From Heloderma charlesbogerti (Eukaryota > Chordata > Lepidosauria > Squamata > Helodermatidae): a DNA stretch of 64,000 bases. A program made the translations under genes and the position numbers. Shown here piece after piece: positions 33,613 to 42,535 of the stretch (its first letter is position 1; each line of letters opens with the position of its first letter). Location: positions 2,668,501 to 2,732,500 of the forward strand of contig JANEZZ010001956.1 in the NCBI GenBank assembly GCA_026122225.1, given 5' to 3'. The notes below the pieces were generated by a model. That model was not told the origin of the DNA. It made no database searches and saw nothing but the letters and a program-made list of their open reading frames with translations.

Positions 33613-33652
33613 TGTATGCTACAAACCATAGTTGTATGCTACAAACCATAGT
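33613..33652 (+). repeat. Tandem duplication, 2 x 20 bases
   Basis: GTATGCTACAAACCATAGTT occurs twice back to back without a mismatch, about 50 bases after the 23-base array. Confidence 0.95.
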
Positions 33653-33831
33653 TGGCTGGGTCACACTTCAGGGAAAGACTGTGTAAATAGATGAGTTTTA
33701 AGAAGACGCCTGAATGCCAGAACTGTGGGGGCCTGTCTAATCAATTGGTTAAGTGTTCCAGAGGGTTGGCGGTCATAGCTACTAGGGATGGGGGAGAGCT
33801 TTGTCTGGTCTGCATTTATAAACAAACCAAC
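33653..33831. other. Unassigned, with a LINE-like remnant and a MITE terminus
   Basis: AGATGAGTTTTAAGAAGACG and GTTCCAGAGGGTTGGCGG resemble the ORF2 tail of L2-like copies. TAGGGATGGGGGAGAGCTTT at 33783 looks like a TAGGGATG terminus with no partner found. Confidence 0.4.
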
Positions 33832-34200
33832 TAGGTATGTATGAGAATTTCATTTCAGTTCACAAATCACTTGAAAATACCCCATTTGCAACCCAAAATG
33901 TGAACAAGAGTGTATGCTCTCTGAAAATGTTCGCAAATTCCAGATCTTGAGCTCATGTTTGCAAAATGCACACTTTTAAAAATGCACACTTTTAAAAATG
34001 CACACTTTTAAACATTCATATTTTCACACTTTAGTCAGTGGGGGGAAAATGTGTACTTTTGAAAAATGCACACTTTTCAAAATGTGCACTTTTCCAGTTT
34101 GAATGAACTGAAATATATGGGTTGCAAATAAGAACGGAAGCAAGTTGAACCGAGCTTTGAAGTGAAGTTTGGAGATTTTTGGTGAACTCTAGCATCCCTG
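33832..34200. mobile_element. AT-rich TAGGGATG-type MITE
   Basis: It starts TAGGTATGTATGAGAATTTC and ends GAACTCTAGCATCCCT. Inside, AAAATGCACACTTTTA repeats several times from 33960 to 34100. The flanks do not form a clear 8-base duplication. It is in the opposite orientation to 54563-55002, whose right end reads GAATTTCTCATACATCCCTA. Confidence 0.65.
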
Positions 34201-34204
34201 GGGT

Positions 34205-35065
34205 AAAAGCCAACATAAGTCCTACTTATTACTAACTTCAGTCCCATTCATTTCAATGGCACTACTCTAAGTAGGACTTACATTGGATTCCATCCCTGGT
34301 TTTCCCATCCTCACAACCAACCTAATTTGCACTTCCTGGACTAATATGCAGATCATAATGAAATGCAGTTATCTCTTGGACTGTGCCTTTGTCTGACTTT
34401 TGCACTGCATTTCTTTGTTCAAAAATTGTGTTGGAAAGTGCATATATTAGGGGGAATTGCATATAAAATTAAATGTGAATTTTACAAAATTACTTTTAAA
34501 AAACTAGATCTGAAAGTATCAAGGCTTTGAAGTGCAGGGACAATACAGTGATTTCCCCAAAGTAAAAGTAGAAAGCAACAAAAAGAAATAAAGAGAGGTC
34601 TGAGTGGATTCTGAAGAATAATCCTCTTTTCTGCATATTCATTGTGCTAAGGGAATGATGCTTCAGGTCAGGCAATCAGACAGGGCAACCAGTACCTTTG
34701 GTAGATACAGTGCATACACATAGAGCTATCTTGATGAAAACAGCCAATGTAATCACCTGACTTAAGGTGAGGCTTTTGATGATGGGGCCAGAAAGGGCAA
34801 GGCCAAGAGTATATGTGTATATGGACCTGATTCCTCTTCCCACACCTGGAATAATTCAGGCTTCTCCCTAGCTGTTCAGCTTTAATTGAAAAAGGAGCCT
34901 TTAGCTTTCTCAGTGATGGAAGTATAAGGAAAACTGTTCAGGCAATACTCTACCCAATTGCTCAGTTGGAAGTAAACAAACTTTCCACATTCTGGCCAAT
35001 GTCTGTGAGGGTGATTAGCAAAGAAGTGGGCACTTGCTTTAATGTTCTTAATTAACATTTTTAGG
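34205..35065. other. Unassigned, with a small hairpin remnant at 34215-34290
   Basis: AGTCCTACTTATTACTAACT faces CTAAGTAGGACTTACATTGG at 34215-34290, as in the hairpin at 49745. AAGTGCATATATTAGGGGGA at 34436 is a MITE-interior word. The rest is unique. Confidence 0.45.
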
Positions 35066-35196
35066 GGCACAATCCTATGCATGTTTAGACAGAAAAAATT
35101 GCTACAGTTCCCAGCATGCCTCAGCTAGCATGGCTGGCTGGGGAATGCTGGGAGTTGTGGGACTTTTTTCTTTCTAAGCATGCATAGGATTGCGCC
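35066..35196. mobile_element. Hairpin MITE, GGCACAATCCTATGCATG family, copy 2
   Basis: The left end GGCACAATCCTATGCATGTT and the right end AAGCATGCATAGGATTGCGC are inverted. The interior CCCAGCATGCCTCAGCTAGC faces GGCTGGCTGGGGAATGCTGG. It is the best preserved of the three copies. Confidence 0.85.
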
Positions 35197-35361
35197 TGAA
35201 ATTAACATATTTAATTTTAGTATTGAGACTTTTTGAGGCAGTTTTGTAGTGACTTAAAAGATGTCTCCCCCTGGTGTATCATTACCTTCCTGCTTTTGGG
35301 GATAGGAGCCTATGATTACCACTTTTCCATGGACTGTTGTTTTGATCTGTACTAATGCAAA

Positions 35362-35400
35362 CACGAAGAGTCGGACATGACTGAACGACTGAACAACAAA
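35362..35400 (+). mobile_element. BovB LINE extreme 3' end, + strand
   Basis: CACGAAGAGTCGGACATGAC then TGAACGACTGAACAACAA is the BovB 3' terminus. Only about 40 bases are retained. Confidence 0.85.
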
Positions 35401-35879
35401 TGCAAACGCACTGTTTCTGATCTGTGCAAAGCATTATTGCAGTGTAACACCATCTTAACCATTAATTTGTTGGCTCAGCAAGTCTTAGCAGCACCCAACC
35501 ATTAGTGCTATTCTGTTCCCCTTTTGCCTTTTTTTCTGAATGAATGTTATGCAATGGCCTACTGCATTTGTGCTCGAAGCACTACATACCGATGCTGCTT
35601 CTGCGGATCGCTGGGATAGAACAAAGGTGGTAGGAGCCAAGTATGGCCTGGATCCAATTCTGCCTCAACTGGTTGACTTCGGGCAAGTTGTCTGGCGCCC
35701 TTGTGCTGCAGTGAACCAAAGTAAGAACTGGGCAAAACAAGACAGAACCTTTGAAAACCTGAGGCTACATCTTAACAGCTTTCCTGGGAAAAGTGCCATG
35801 CACTAATTATTTTATACTGTAACAATTTTCCAAATACTGTCTTGGACCAAGCTGTGTCCAGACAGCAGCTTTGCCCAAG
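35401..35879. other. No recognised feature
   Basis: The frame at 35540-35806 (88 codons) has no domain that I recognise and no flanking splice sites. It is probably chance. Confidence 0.35.
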
Positions 35880-36080
35880 GCTACAGAGCTAATTATTTCA
35901 GCTTTGTTGATGATGGTGATTTATTACCATTAATTTCACTTACATCCCACCCTTCTTCCATGGGGCTTCGGGCAACATACATTAGGTTTCCTTCCATTTT
36001 ATTCTCTTAACAAACCTGTAAGATGAGCTAAGAGTGGAGAGAGTGACTGGCCCAAACTCACTCAGTGAGCTTCATGGCTG
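35880..36080 (-). mobile_element. tRNA-derived SINE body, minus strand
   Basis: ACATCCCACCCTTCTTCCAT, AACAAACCTGTAAGATGAGC and CACTCAGTGAGCTTCATGGC are the inverse of the body at 60900-61075. The tRNA head is missing or too diverged. Confidence 0.65.
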
Positions 36081-36085
36081 AACAG

Positions 36086-36190
36086 GGAACCTGCCTTATA
36101 CTGAATCAAATAATTGATTCACTTAGCTCAATATTCTCTAGCTCAGTATTGTCTGTTGTCAGGCTTCTGGCTGACCTAAGTTCAGGGGAG
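36086..36190 (-). mobile_element. tRNA-Ala-like SINE tail, minus strand
   Basis: AACCTGCCTTATACTGAATC and CTAGCTCAGTATTGTCTG are the inverse of the SINE tail seen at 11680-11720. The head may be the piece at 39098-39268 across the Tc1 insertion. Confidence 0.6.
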
Positions 36191-36606
36191 ACCTCTTCAA
36201 AGGAGAAGAACTAGGATTCCTTCACAAGCCCCACTTCCACAGCAGATGTGGGGCAAACTGAGCAATCCAGCTGCAGGGATGCTTCACATGAAGTTCCCAA
36301 AGACCCCTGAGCCCAGCCCAGTCCCCAAAGGCTCCTGAGCCCAGCCACAATTCTTGACTGTCCTTCCTCATCTCATGGCTTACCAGAGCACTGGTGGCGA
36401 TGGAGCAGATGGGACATGCATGGTTATTGTTGGTGTGCCTTCTTGGCTGCCAGAAGACCCTTTCATCCAGGGTTTATTCAAGAGGAAGGGTCTACTTAAG
36501 AGGAAAGGTCTACTTGAGAGCCAGGTTCTACTCATGAAGAGGAAGCTTCAGCCACAAAGGATGCAGATCCAACTGCAATTGCTGAATCAGGAACTGCCTG
36601 TATATA
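36191..36606. other. Unassigned, with a short tandem GGTCTACTT repeat at 36477-36525
   Basis: AAGAGGAAGGGTCTACTT and AAGAGGAAAGGTCTACTT are consecutive 18-base units, with a partial third. Otherwise unique, ending at the TA target of the Tc1 element. Confidence 0.5.
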
Positions 36607-36836
36607 CAGTCAGGGCCAGAAATATTGGAAAAAGGATAACTTTTTTGCAGTTGGCCTCTGTACACCACCACATTGAAGTTGAAAGGAAACACACCCAGAT
36701 GGGAGCGAAGTCAGGACTTTCAGCTGTAATTCAAGGGGTTTGACAAAAGTGGGCCACTAACCATCCAGGAAGGACAGCCAATGGCATACACACACACCCA
36801 TCGTTGGTGGCTCATAAGTAATGGAACAAACCAACA

Positions 36837-38735
36837 TCATTTCAAACTTAAGGATCGTCTGTGATACCTGGATGAAAATTAGGGATGTACGAAAGTGACT
36901 TACCTTTTCGCGGATTCTGTTCATGGTGTGGGGGGAGGCGTTCAGTCCCTCCCCCCGGAATCCTTGACGGGGGGGGAGGTGATGTGGTCCTCCCCCCGGA
37001 ATCCTCGATGGCTGGCTGTGCTCTGCAGCGGCTCCGCGGAGCAGCCAGCCAGGCCCAGGCCCAGGCCAGGGCTGTCCGCAGCCGGATATCCGGCCACGGA
37101 GGGCTCTGGGTAACAACAACAACAACAAAACGTGTACGCAAGTGGTGGCGGCTATGGCCGCCGCCATTTGCGTTCCTTATTTTTCGCCGTCTTAGTCTAC
37201 GTCAACATTTACGTAGACTAAGACGAAGAAAAGAAAGGGGAACGCAAATAGCATAGTGGGCGCTATTTGCTTTCCCCTTTTCTTCGTCTTAGTCTACGTA
37301 AATATTGACGTAGACTAAGACGGCGAAAAATAAGGAACGCAAATGGTGGTGGCCATAGCCGCCGCCATTTGCGTATGCGTTGTTTTTTAAAAAAACCCAG
37401 ACGTGATAGGCTACGTAAGTCTTTACGTAGCCTATCGCGTCTATGGGGGAGGGGGGAAGAGACACAGGCTGCAAATGGCGGCGGTGGTGGCAGCTGTTCG
37501 GAAGACCAGCCGCTGCCGCCACCACCGAAACCGCCGCTGGAGCCACTGCCGTCCGGAACATCCGCCCCAGGTAAGTCTCGTCCCGGGGGGGATCCGTGGG
37601 GGGACGGGGGGCTGGCAGGCCGTTCCTTGATGGATTTCGGGGGGCCAAATGCACTGGCATTCGGCCTCACCGAGATCCGTCGCAGAATTCTCTGACATCC
37701 CTAAAAAATCCTTTGCAGTCATTGACTGCCTGAAGTCTGGAACTCATGGACATGACCAAATGCTGAGTTTCCTCCCTTGAGATTTGCCAGGCCTTGACTG
37801 CAGCTGCCTTCAGCTGCTGCTTGTTTGTGGGTCTTTCTGCCTTCAGTCTTGTCTTCAGTAAGTGAAAAGCATGCTCTATTGGGCTGAGATCAGGTGACTG
37901 ACTTGGCCATTGAAGAACATCCCACTTCTTTGCCTTGAGAAACTCTTGGGGAGCTTTTGCTGTATGTTTTGGGTCATTATCCATCTGCATTATGAAGCGG
38001 TGCCCTATCAGTTTGGCAGCATTTGGCTGAATCTGAGCAGAACGTATAGCCCTATACACTTCAGAATTCATCCTGTTGCTTTTATCAGCAGTCAGGTCAT
38101 CAATAAACACCAGTGACCCGGTTCCATTGGCAGCCATACATGCCCATGCCATAACACTGCCTCCACCATGTTTGACAGATGATGTGGTATGCTTTGGATC
38201 ATGAGCTGTTCCTTTCCTTCTCCATACTTTTCTCTTCCCATCATTCTGGTACAAGTTAATCATGGTTTAACTTGTGTTTCATCAGTCCAAAGAATCTTAT
38301 TCCAGAACTGGGCAGGCTTTTTTAGGTGTTTGTTGGCAAAGGCTAATCTGGCCTGTCTGTTCTTGAGCGTTACCAGTGGTTTGCACCTTGTTGTGAAGCC
38401 TCTGTATTTACATTCATAAAGCCGTCTCTTGACTGTAGTTGTTGACAATGACATGCCTACCTCCCCAAGAGCGTTTTTGACCTGGCTAGATGTTGTGAAA
38501 GGTTCCTCTTCACCTTGAGCAGAATTCTGTGGTCATCCACTTTAGTTGTCTTCTGTGGTCTTCCAGGCCTTTTGCTGTTGCTGAGCTTGCCAGTTAATTC
38601 CTTCTTTTTCAGGATGTTCCAAACTGTTGTGTTGGCCACTCCCAATGTTTTTGCTATCTCTCTGATGGGTTTATTTTGTTTCCTCAGCCTAATGATGGCC
38701 TCCTTCACTCACATGGACACTTCCTTGGACCTCAT
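36837..38735 (-). pseudogene. Tc1 transposase pseudogene (DD34E), split by an insertion
   Basis: It starts at the minus-strand ATG at 38735 with MRSKEVSM, followed at once by an in-frame stop. Then comes a helix-turn-helix region (IREIAKTLGVANTTVWNILK, about residues 20-40) and the GRPQKTT hook. A frameshift lies near 38457-38500 and a second near 38260. All three catalytic acidic residues remain: D in WTDETQ, D in MQMDNDPKHTAK and E in SPDLSPIEHAFHLL. The last dozen codons are cut off by the GC-rich hAT element at 36880-37703, with the original stop at about 36837-36839. The intact protein would have been near 350 residues, normal for Tc1. Confidence 0.9.
36880..37703 (-). mobile_element. 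GC-rich foldback hAT-like element, copy 3, inside Tc1
   Basis: It starts TAGGGATGTACGAAAGTGAC and ends TTCTCTGACATCCCTA. The target duplication is decayed (GAAAAT left, AAAAAT right). The central inverted repeat is at 37131-37380, with GTCTTAGTCTACGT hairpins in each arm and the axis in GCAAATAGC...GCTATTTGC near 37257. AAATGGCGGC-type palindromes flank it, and one GATAGGCTACGTAAGTCT hairpin lies at 37403-37438. The left block has CTCCCCCCGGAATCC twice. AGGTAAGT faces left at 36898-36905 and right at 37569-37576. It is a subtype different from copies 1 and 2 but shares the ends and the architecture. Confidence 0.87.
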
Positions 38736-39097
38736 GTTGGGAGTTCCAGTGAACAGCTACCAAATCCAAATGTAATACTCAGAACCACCTCCAGGCCTTT
38801 TATCTGCTTGATTGGTCATGAGGTACCCAGGAAACAGGCCACACCTGGCCATGCAGCTGCTTGTCAGCCATTCCTTCCATTACTTATGAGCCACCAACTA
38901 TGGGTGTGTGTGTATGCCACTGGCTGTCCTTCCTGAATGGTTAGTGCCCCACTTTTGTCAAGCCCCTTGAATTACAGCTGAAAGTCTTGACTTCGCTCCC
39001 ATCTGGGTGTGTTTCCTTTCAACTTCAATGTGGTGGTGTACAGAGGCCAACTGCCAAAACAGTTATCCTTGTTCCAATATTTCTGGCTCTGACTGTA

Positions 39098-39268
39098 TGC
39101 CAGGGTCTTCTCCCAGACCTTTGCTGGGTTATCAGCTCAAGGTGAACTCCTTGCTCCAGCTGGATGCTCAGGGCATCTATGCTGGCTGGCAGTGACTTTT
39201 CAAGGATTGAAACTTGGACCATCAGCATGCAAAGCATGTAGTTTACCACTGAGCTGTGGCCCTCCCCT
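39098..39268 (-). mobile_element. tRNA-Ala-like SINE head, minus strand
   Basis: The right end CATGCAAAGCATGTAGTTTA and CCACTGAGCTGTGGCCC is the inverse of the tRNA-Ala-like head at 16790-16830. It continues leftward into GCTGGATGCTCAGGGCATC. The Tc1 element lies immediately to its left and probably landed in or beside this SINE. Confidence 0.7.
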
Positions 39269-39654
39269 GGATCTCCCCAATCTAAGTCCAACATGATTTG
39301 CTTTACCACCTGGGTTTAAAGTGCTTAACCTCAAAGATACGAGCAGGTGAATAGTCATTATCATTTTTTTGTCACAGTTGTATTGAACCCAACCTTGAAG
39401 GAACTGTACTCAGCAGATGGAAACTGTGGCAGCCCCATGTTGCTAGTTTCATCCAAACTCGTTGGTTCTCTTAAAATTCCTTTAAGGTTCCTGTTGGATG
39501 TTCTGCATGAGGAGAAACCTCCAAATTCAGTTTGAAATTCGGTGACTGACTACTCTATATAAAGTTCAAGTATTGAGTGAGTTCTGCTCCAGTTATTTTT
39601 TCAAGTTAGTTTCCCAACTTCTTAACCTTTTGGGGCATTAAACCCTAATGCTTG

Positions 39655-39719
<65 letters not shown>

Positions 39720-39960
39720 AGAAATAATTATGACCCAGCCATCTAGAGAAACTAGTTGAAGATATGCTGTGAAACATGGATGAACTTTGGAATAACCTTT
39801 TATATCAGACTTATGGCCACAGTTTGAAATTTATGTCAGTATAATTGGGAAACTTGAAGCAACAATAATTTTAATGATTTGATGGAGGTGATAATATTTC
39901 TAATGGAGTGCAAGGAGTGTAAGCTATGAAAGGCTTGGTTCAAATCTCACCTTAGCCAAG
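39269..39960 (+). repeat. (CTAT)n microsatellite at 39655-39719 within unassigned sequence
   Basis: About 16 uninterrupted CTAT units occupy 39655-39719. The flanking sequence on both sides shows no gene or repeat that I can name. Confidence 0.9.
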
Positions 39961-40405
39961 AATGACCTGGTTTGCACATAACAACCCATACTATGTGTTG
40001 ATTATCATTACATGTGAACCCAGAACAATGGGGTAACTATGGGTTGTTAATCACAAACAATCCATGAAGAGAACCTATGGTTTGTTGTTGGGTTGGTTAA
40101 ATCATGAGTTGTCATCATATGCAAACTCAGTACTATGGGTTGTTTCACTAGGCTACCGAGGTGGCCGGCAAGAGCAATAAAAGAGTCCACAGCTGCTCTA
40201 CATGCCAGTACTATAATGCCACAAAGGCATTTGAGATACAGTGAGGGAGCAGGCAAAGAGGATGGGAACCAAATTATCTAGGAATTCACTAAACAACCAG
40301 CTGTTTGCTTGATTGTCTCACAGCCAAATCATGGGTTAATGCAGGGTAGGTCAATAACCCATGGGTTGCTTAAACCATGGGTTATTACATGTCAACCAGG
40401 TCATT
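39961..40405. mobile_element. Inverted-repeat MITE, AATGACCTGGTT ends
   Basis: The left end AATGACCTGGTTTGCACATA is inverted at the right end in TACATGTCAACCAGGTCATT. Inside are repeated AACAACCCAT, GGGTTGTT and AACCATGGGTTATT words forming smaller dyads. No clear target duplication is visible. It is related in style to the patches at 20550 and 30540. Confidence 0.65.
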
Positions 40406-40859
40406 GTGTTGGGTGGCTTTAGGCAAGCCCTTCAGCTTTAGGCCATCAACTGCAAAATGGCAATAGCAAACACTGGTCGATGTTGCACCTTCATAATAGC
40501 TTTTTGGAAGGCAGTATTGGCTCCAATATTGGAAATACCATGTCAAATTATACCACGTGCAGAATCCAGTAATGTCATGCCATTAATACAAATTACATTG
40601 AGCTGTCATAAGGGACCTCTAGTGAAATGCCAATGGTGTTAGCTTTTGCAATGGGTTTGCTAGGGAAACCCATTGTACAAGCTAACACTACCAGTGTGGC
40701 GCTAGAGATCCCTTAAGACAGCACAATGCAGTTTGCATTAGGGGAATGACATCGTTGGATACTGCCCTGTATCTTCCTTTGTTGCTCCTTTTGTCACTAT
40801 TTACAGACACAACTATACCCCACAAAGATCTGGTCATGCTCCTGCTAGCAGTGACAAAG
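40406..40859. other. Unassigned; inverted pair at 40610-40720
   Basis: GACCTCTAGTGAAATGCCAA and GTGTTAGCTTTTGCAATGGG face CCCATTGTACAAGCTAACAC and GTGGCGCTAGAGATCCC, a decayed hairpin of about 110 bases. The rest is unique. Confidence 0.5.
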
Positions 40860-41095
40860 AGGGAGGCACAAAATTGGAAAATGCCCATAAATGCCAATCA
40901 AATGCCAATGCTATAAATTTATGCCATAAATTTAATGGCATAAATTAATAATTTCTTTAAGTGCCATAAATGTATAAATGCCATAAATTTATGCCATAAA
41001 TGCCATAAATAAGTGGCATAAATTTATGGCATAAATGCTCATAAATGCCAAATAAATGCCCATAAATGCCAGTCGGATACCTGTAAATGCCAATC
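40860..41095 (+). repeat. Degenerate AT-rich minisatellite, CCATAAATG unit
   Basis: The words CATAAATGCC, GCCATAAATTTATG and CATAAATTTATGGC recur about 15 times with variable spacing. Because ATAAATTTAT is self-complementary, units appear in both orientations, giving many overlapping dyads. Confidence 0.85.
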
Positions 41096-41224
41096 AGAAG
41101 TTGGTTTAGTGGAATTTCGAGTATTGCTCTTGCAGAAAAGTTGCTGCAAAGTTGGATAGCTCGAGGTACAGCCAAGGAAGACAGGTTTCTGGTGACATGG
41201 TTTTCATTCATTTATTTTATCAAT

Positions 41225-41292
41225 AAAAATAAGAACATAAGAGCCATGCTGGATCAGACTAAGGGTCCATCTTGCCTAGCAGTCTTTGTGTG
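41225..41292 (-). mobile_element. CR1-like LINE 3' tail, minus strand
   Basis: AATAAGAACATAAGAGCCAT, GCTGGATCAGACTAAGGGTC and CATCTTGCCTAGCAGTCT are the inverse of the tail at 57835-57895. Confidence 0.8.
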
Positions 41293-42535
41293 AATTTCCT
41301 TACATATTCTGGTGTAGCATAATCATTATTTCAGTGAAGCCAGACTTGAACCAGACCAAATTAACCCTTTCTTCCCCCTCCCCCCAAAACCTGGCTCCAG
41401 AGGAAAAAAATGTGAATTTCTACCCATCTACAGTGTCAGCCTGTCAGGCTCCTTTGAATGCAATGGTGGTGTAATGCTCTACTTTTTTCTGTCAGGGTGA
41501 GTTAGAGATGAATCTTAAGCAGACTTGGAGGCAATTACTAAAGAAAGGAAAATGTGCACATTTATGCTACCAATAATTAGAAACATTTTTGGTTAGAAGT
41601 TCTCCTGCAGATATTCACAACAACAGTACAAGATGCAGTTCTACTTGCAACTCCCAAAAATGTCAGTGGATGATCAATTTTCTTGTATTTTTTAGATACC
41701 AGCACCACTAATGTGTGTTTCTTTGCAAATCACCATCAAGGACTCCCTGGTGTCTGAACACAGAATTTGGAGTGGATTTTAGGAGCCTATGAAAGCCACA
41801 GTGCTTCACATCTGTCAAGAACCAACATCTTTAAATTATCATATATAAGATGACACATGGCTGCAATATGGTTTACGTTTGGCAATAATATGCATGCAAG
41901 ATGCAGCCAGTGGAAATACTTGAAGTCACAATAGTGGGATCGATGGCGATTTCATAAAGACCTTTGCTTTGGGGCCATGGGTCTTGGCAATCAAAATCCC
42001 TGTGGATGCCCACATTATTCCTATAACATGATGCAAAATCTAGGGGGGCAGAGCCAGGCCTTTGATTTAGTTTAGGAGTAGCTGAGTGGACTACTCACCT
42101 GGGGGCGGGGAGAATAGTAAGGTGAAGTATGAGGAACTGTGCCGGATCTCAAGGCAATAAACAAGGCAACTATCCAGTGTTCGCTTCTGCTCAAGCGGAG
42201 AGTTGCTGCTGCATTGAACAGGCAGGCTCATGCTTGCAGCTGAGGCTTATATAAAGCTCCTGGGTCATTTGGGGTTGGTGAGCAGTGCAGCCAAGCAGAA
42301 CTCTGGGGGTGGAGGGAGTGAATCCACTGAAGGGTTGAGCCTGCTGGCTACATCACTGCTGAGCCAAGCTTGAGCCTTGATATCGATCTTTCACAAGCCT
42401 GCACATTCAGAATATCTTCCCCTGGGATAGGGATGGGCTTAAGAAGTCCTGAACCAAAACTGATAACTATCTGCTGGACGTGGAACCCGTCCCGCCCCCC
42501 CAAGTCCCTTTCCCAAATTCTGGCTTGTTTTATTT
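41293..42535. other. No recognised feature
   Basis: Unique sequence. Short C- and G-rich patches (for example at 41374-41388 and 42103) are present. I see no supported exon. Confidence 0.35.

Larger units (their letters stand above)
36607..39095 (-). mobile_element. Tc1-like DNA transposon, interrupted by a GC-rich hAT element
   Basis: The left end is CAGTCAGGGCCAGAAATATT and the right end AATATTTCTGGCTCTGACTG. TA flanks both sides (36605-36606, 39096-39097), the Tc1/mariner target. The inverted repeats extend more than 200 bases, to about 36830 and 38880. Removing the 824-base insert at 36880-37703 leaves 1665 bases, a normal Tc1 length. The transposase on the minus strand is broken, so the element is dead. 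Confidence 0.93.

Noticed and set aside
35540..35806. 88-codon + strand frame as a possible exon
   Set aside because: No acceptor or donor fits its limits and I recognise no domain. It resembles chance frames nearby.
36757..37256. Leucine- and proline-rich frames on both strands at the start of GC-rich copy 3
   Set aside because: They span the Tc1/hAT junction and include poly(GTT)-encoded valine or leucine runs. This is a chance result of the insertion.
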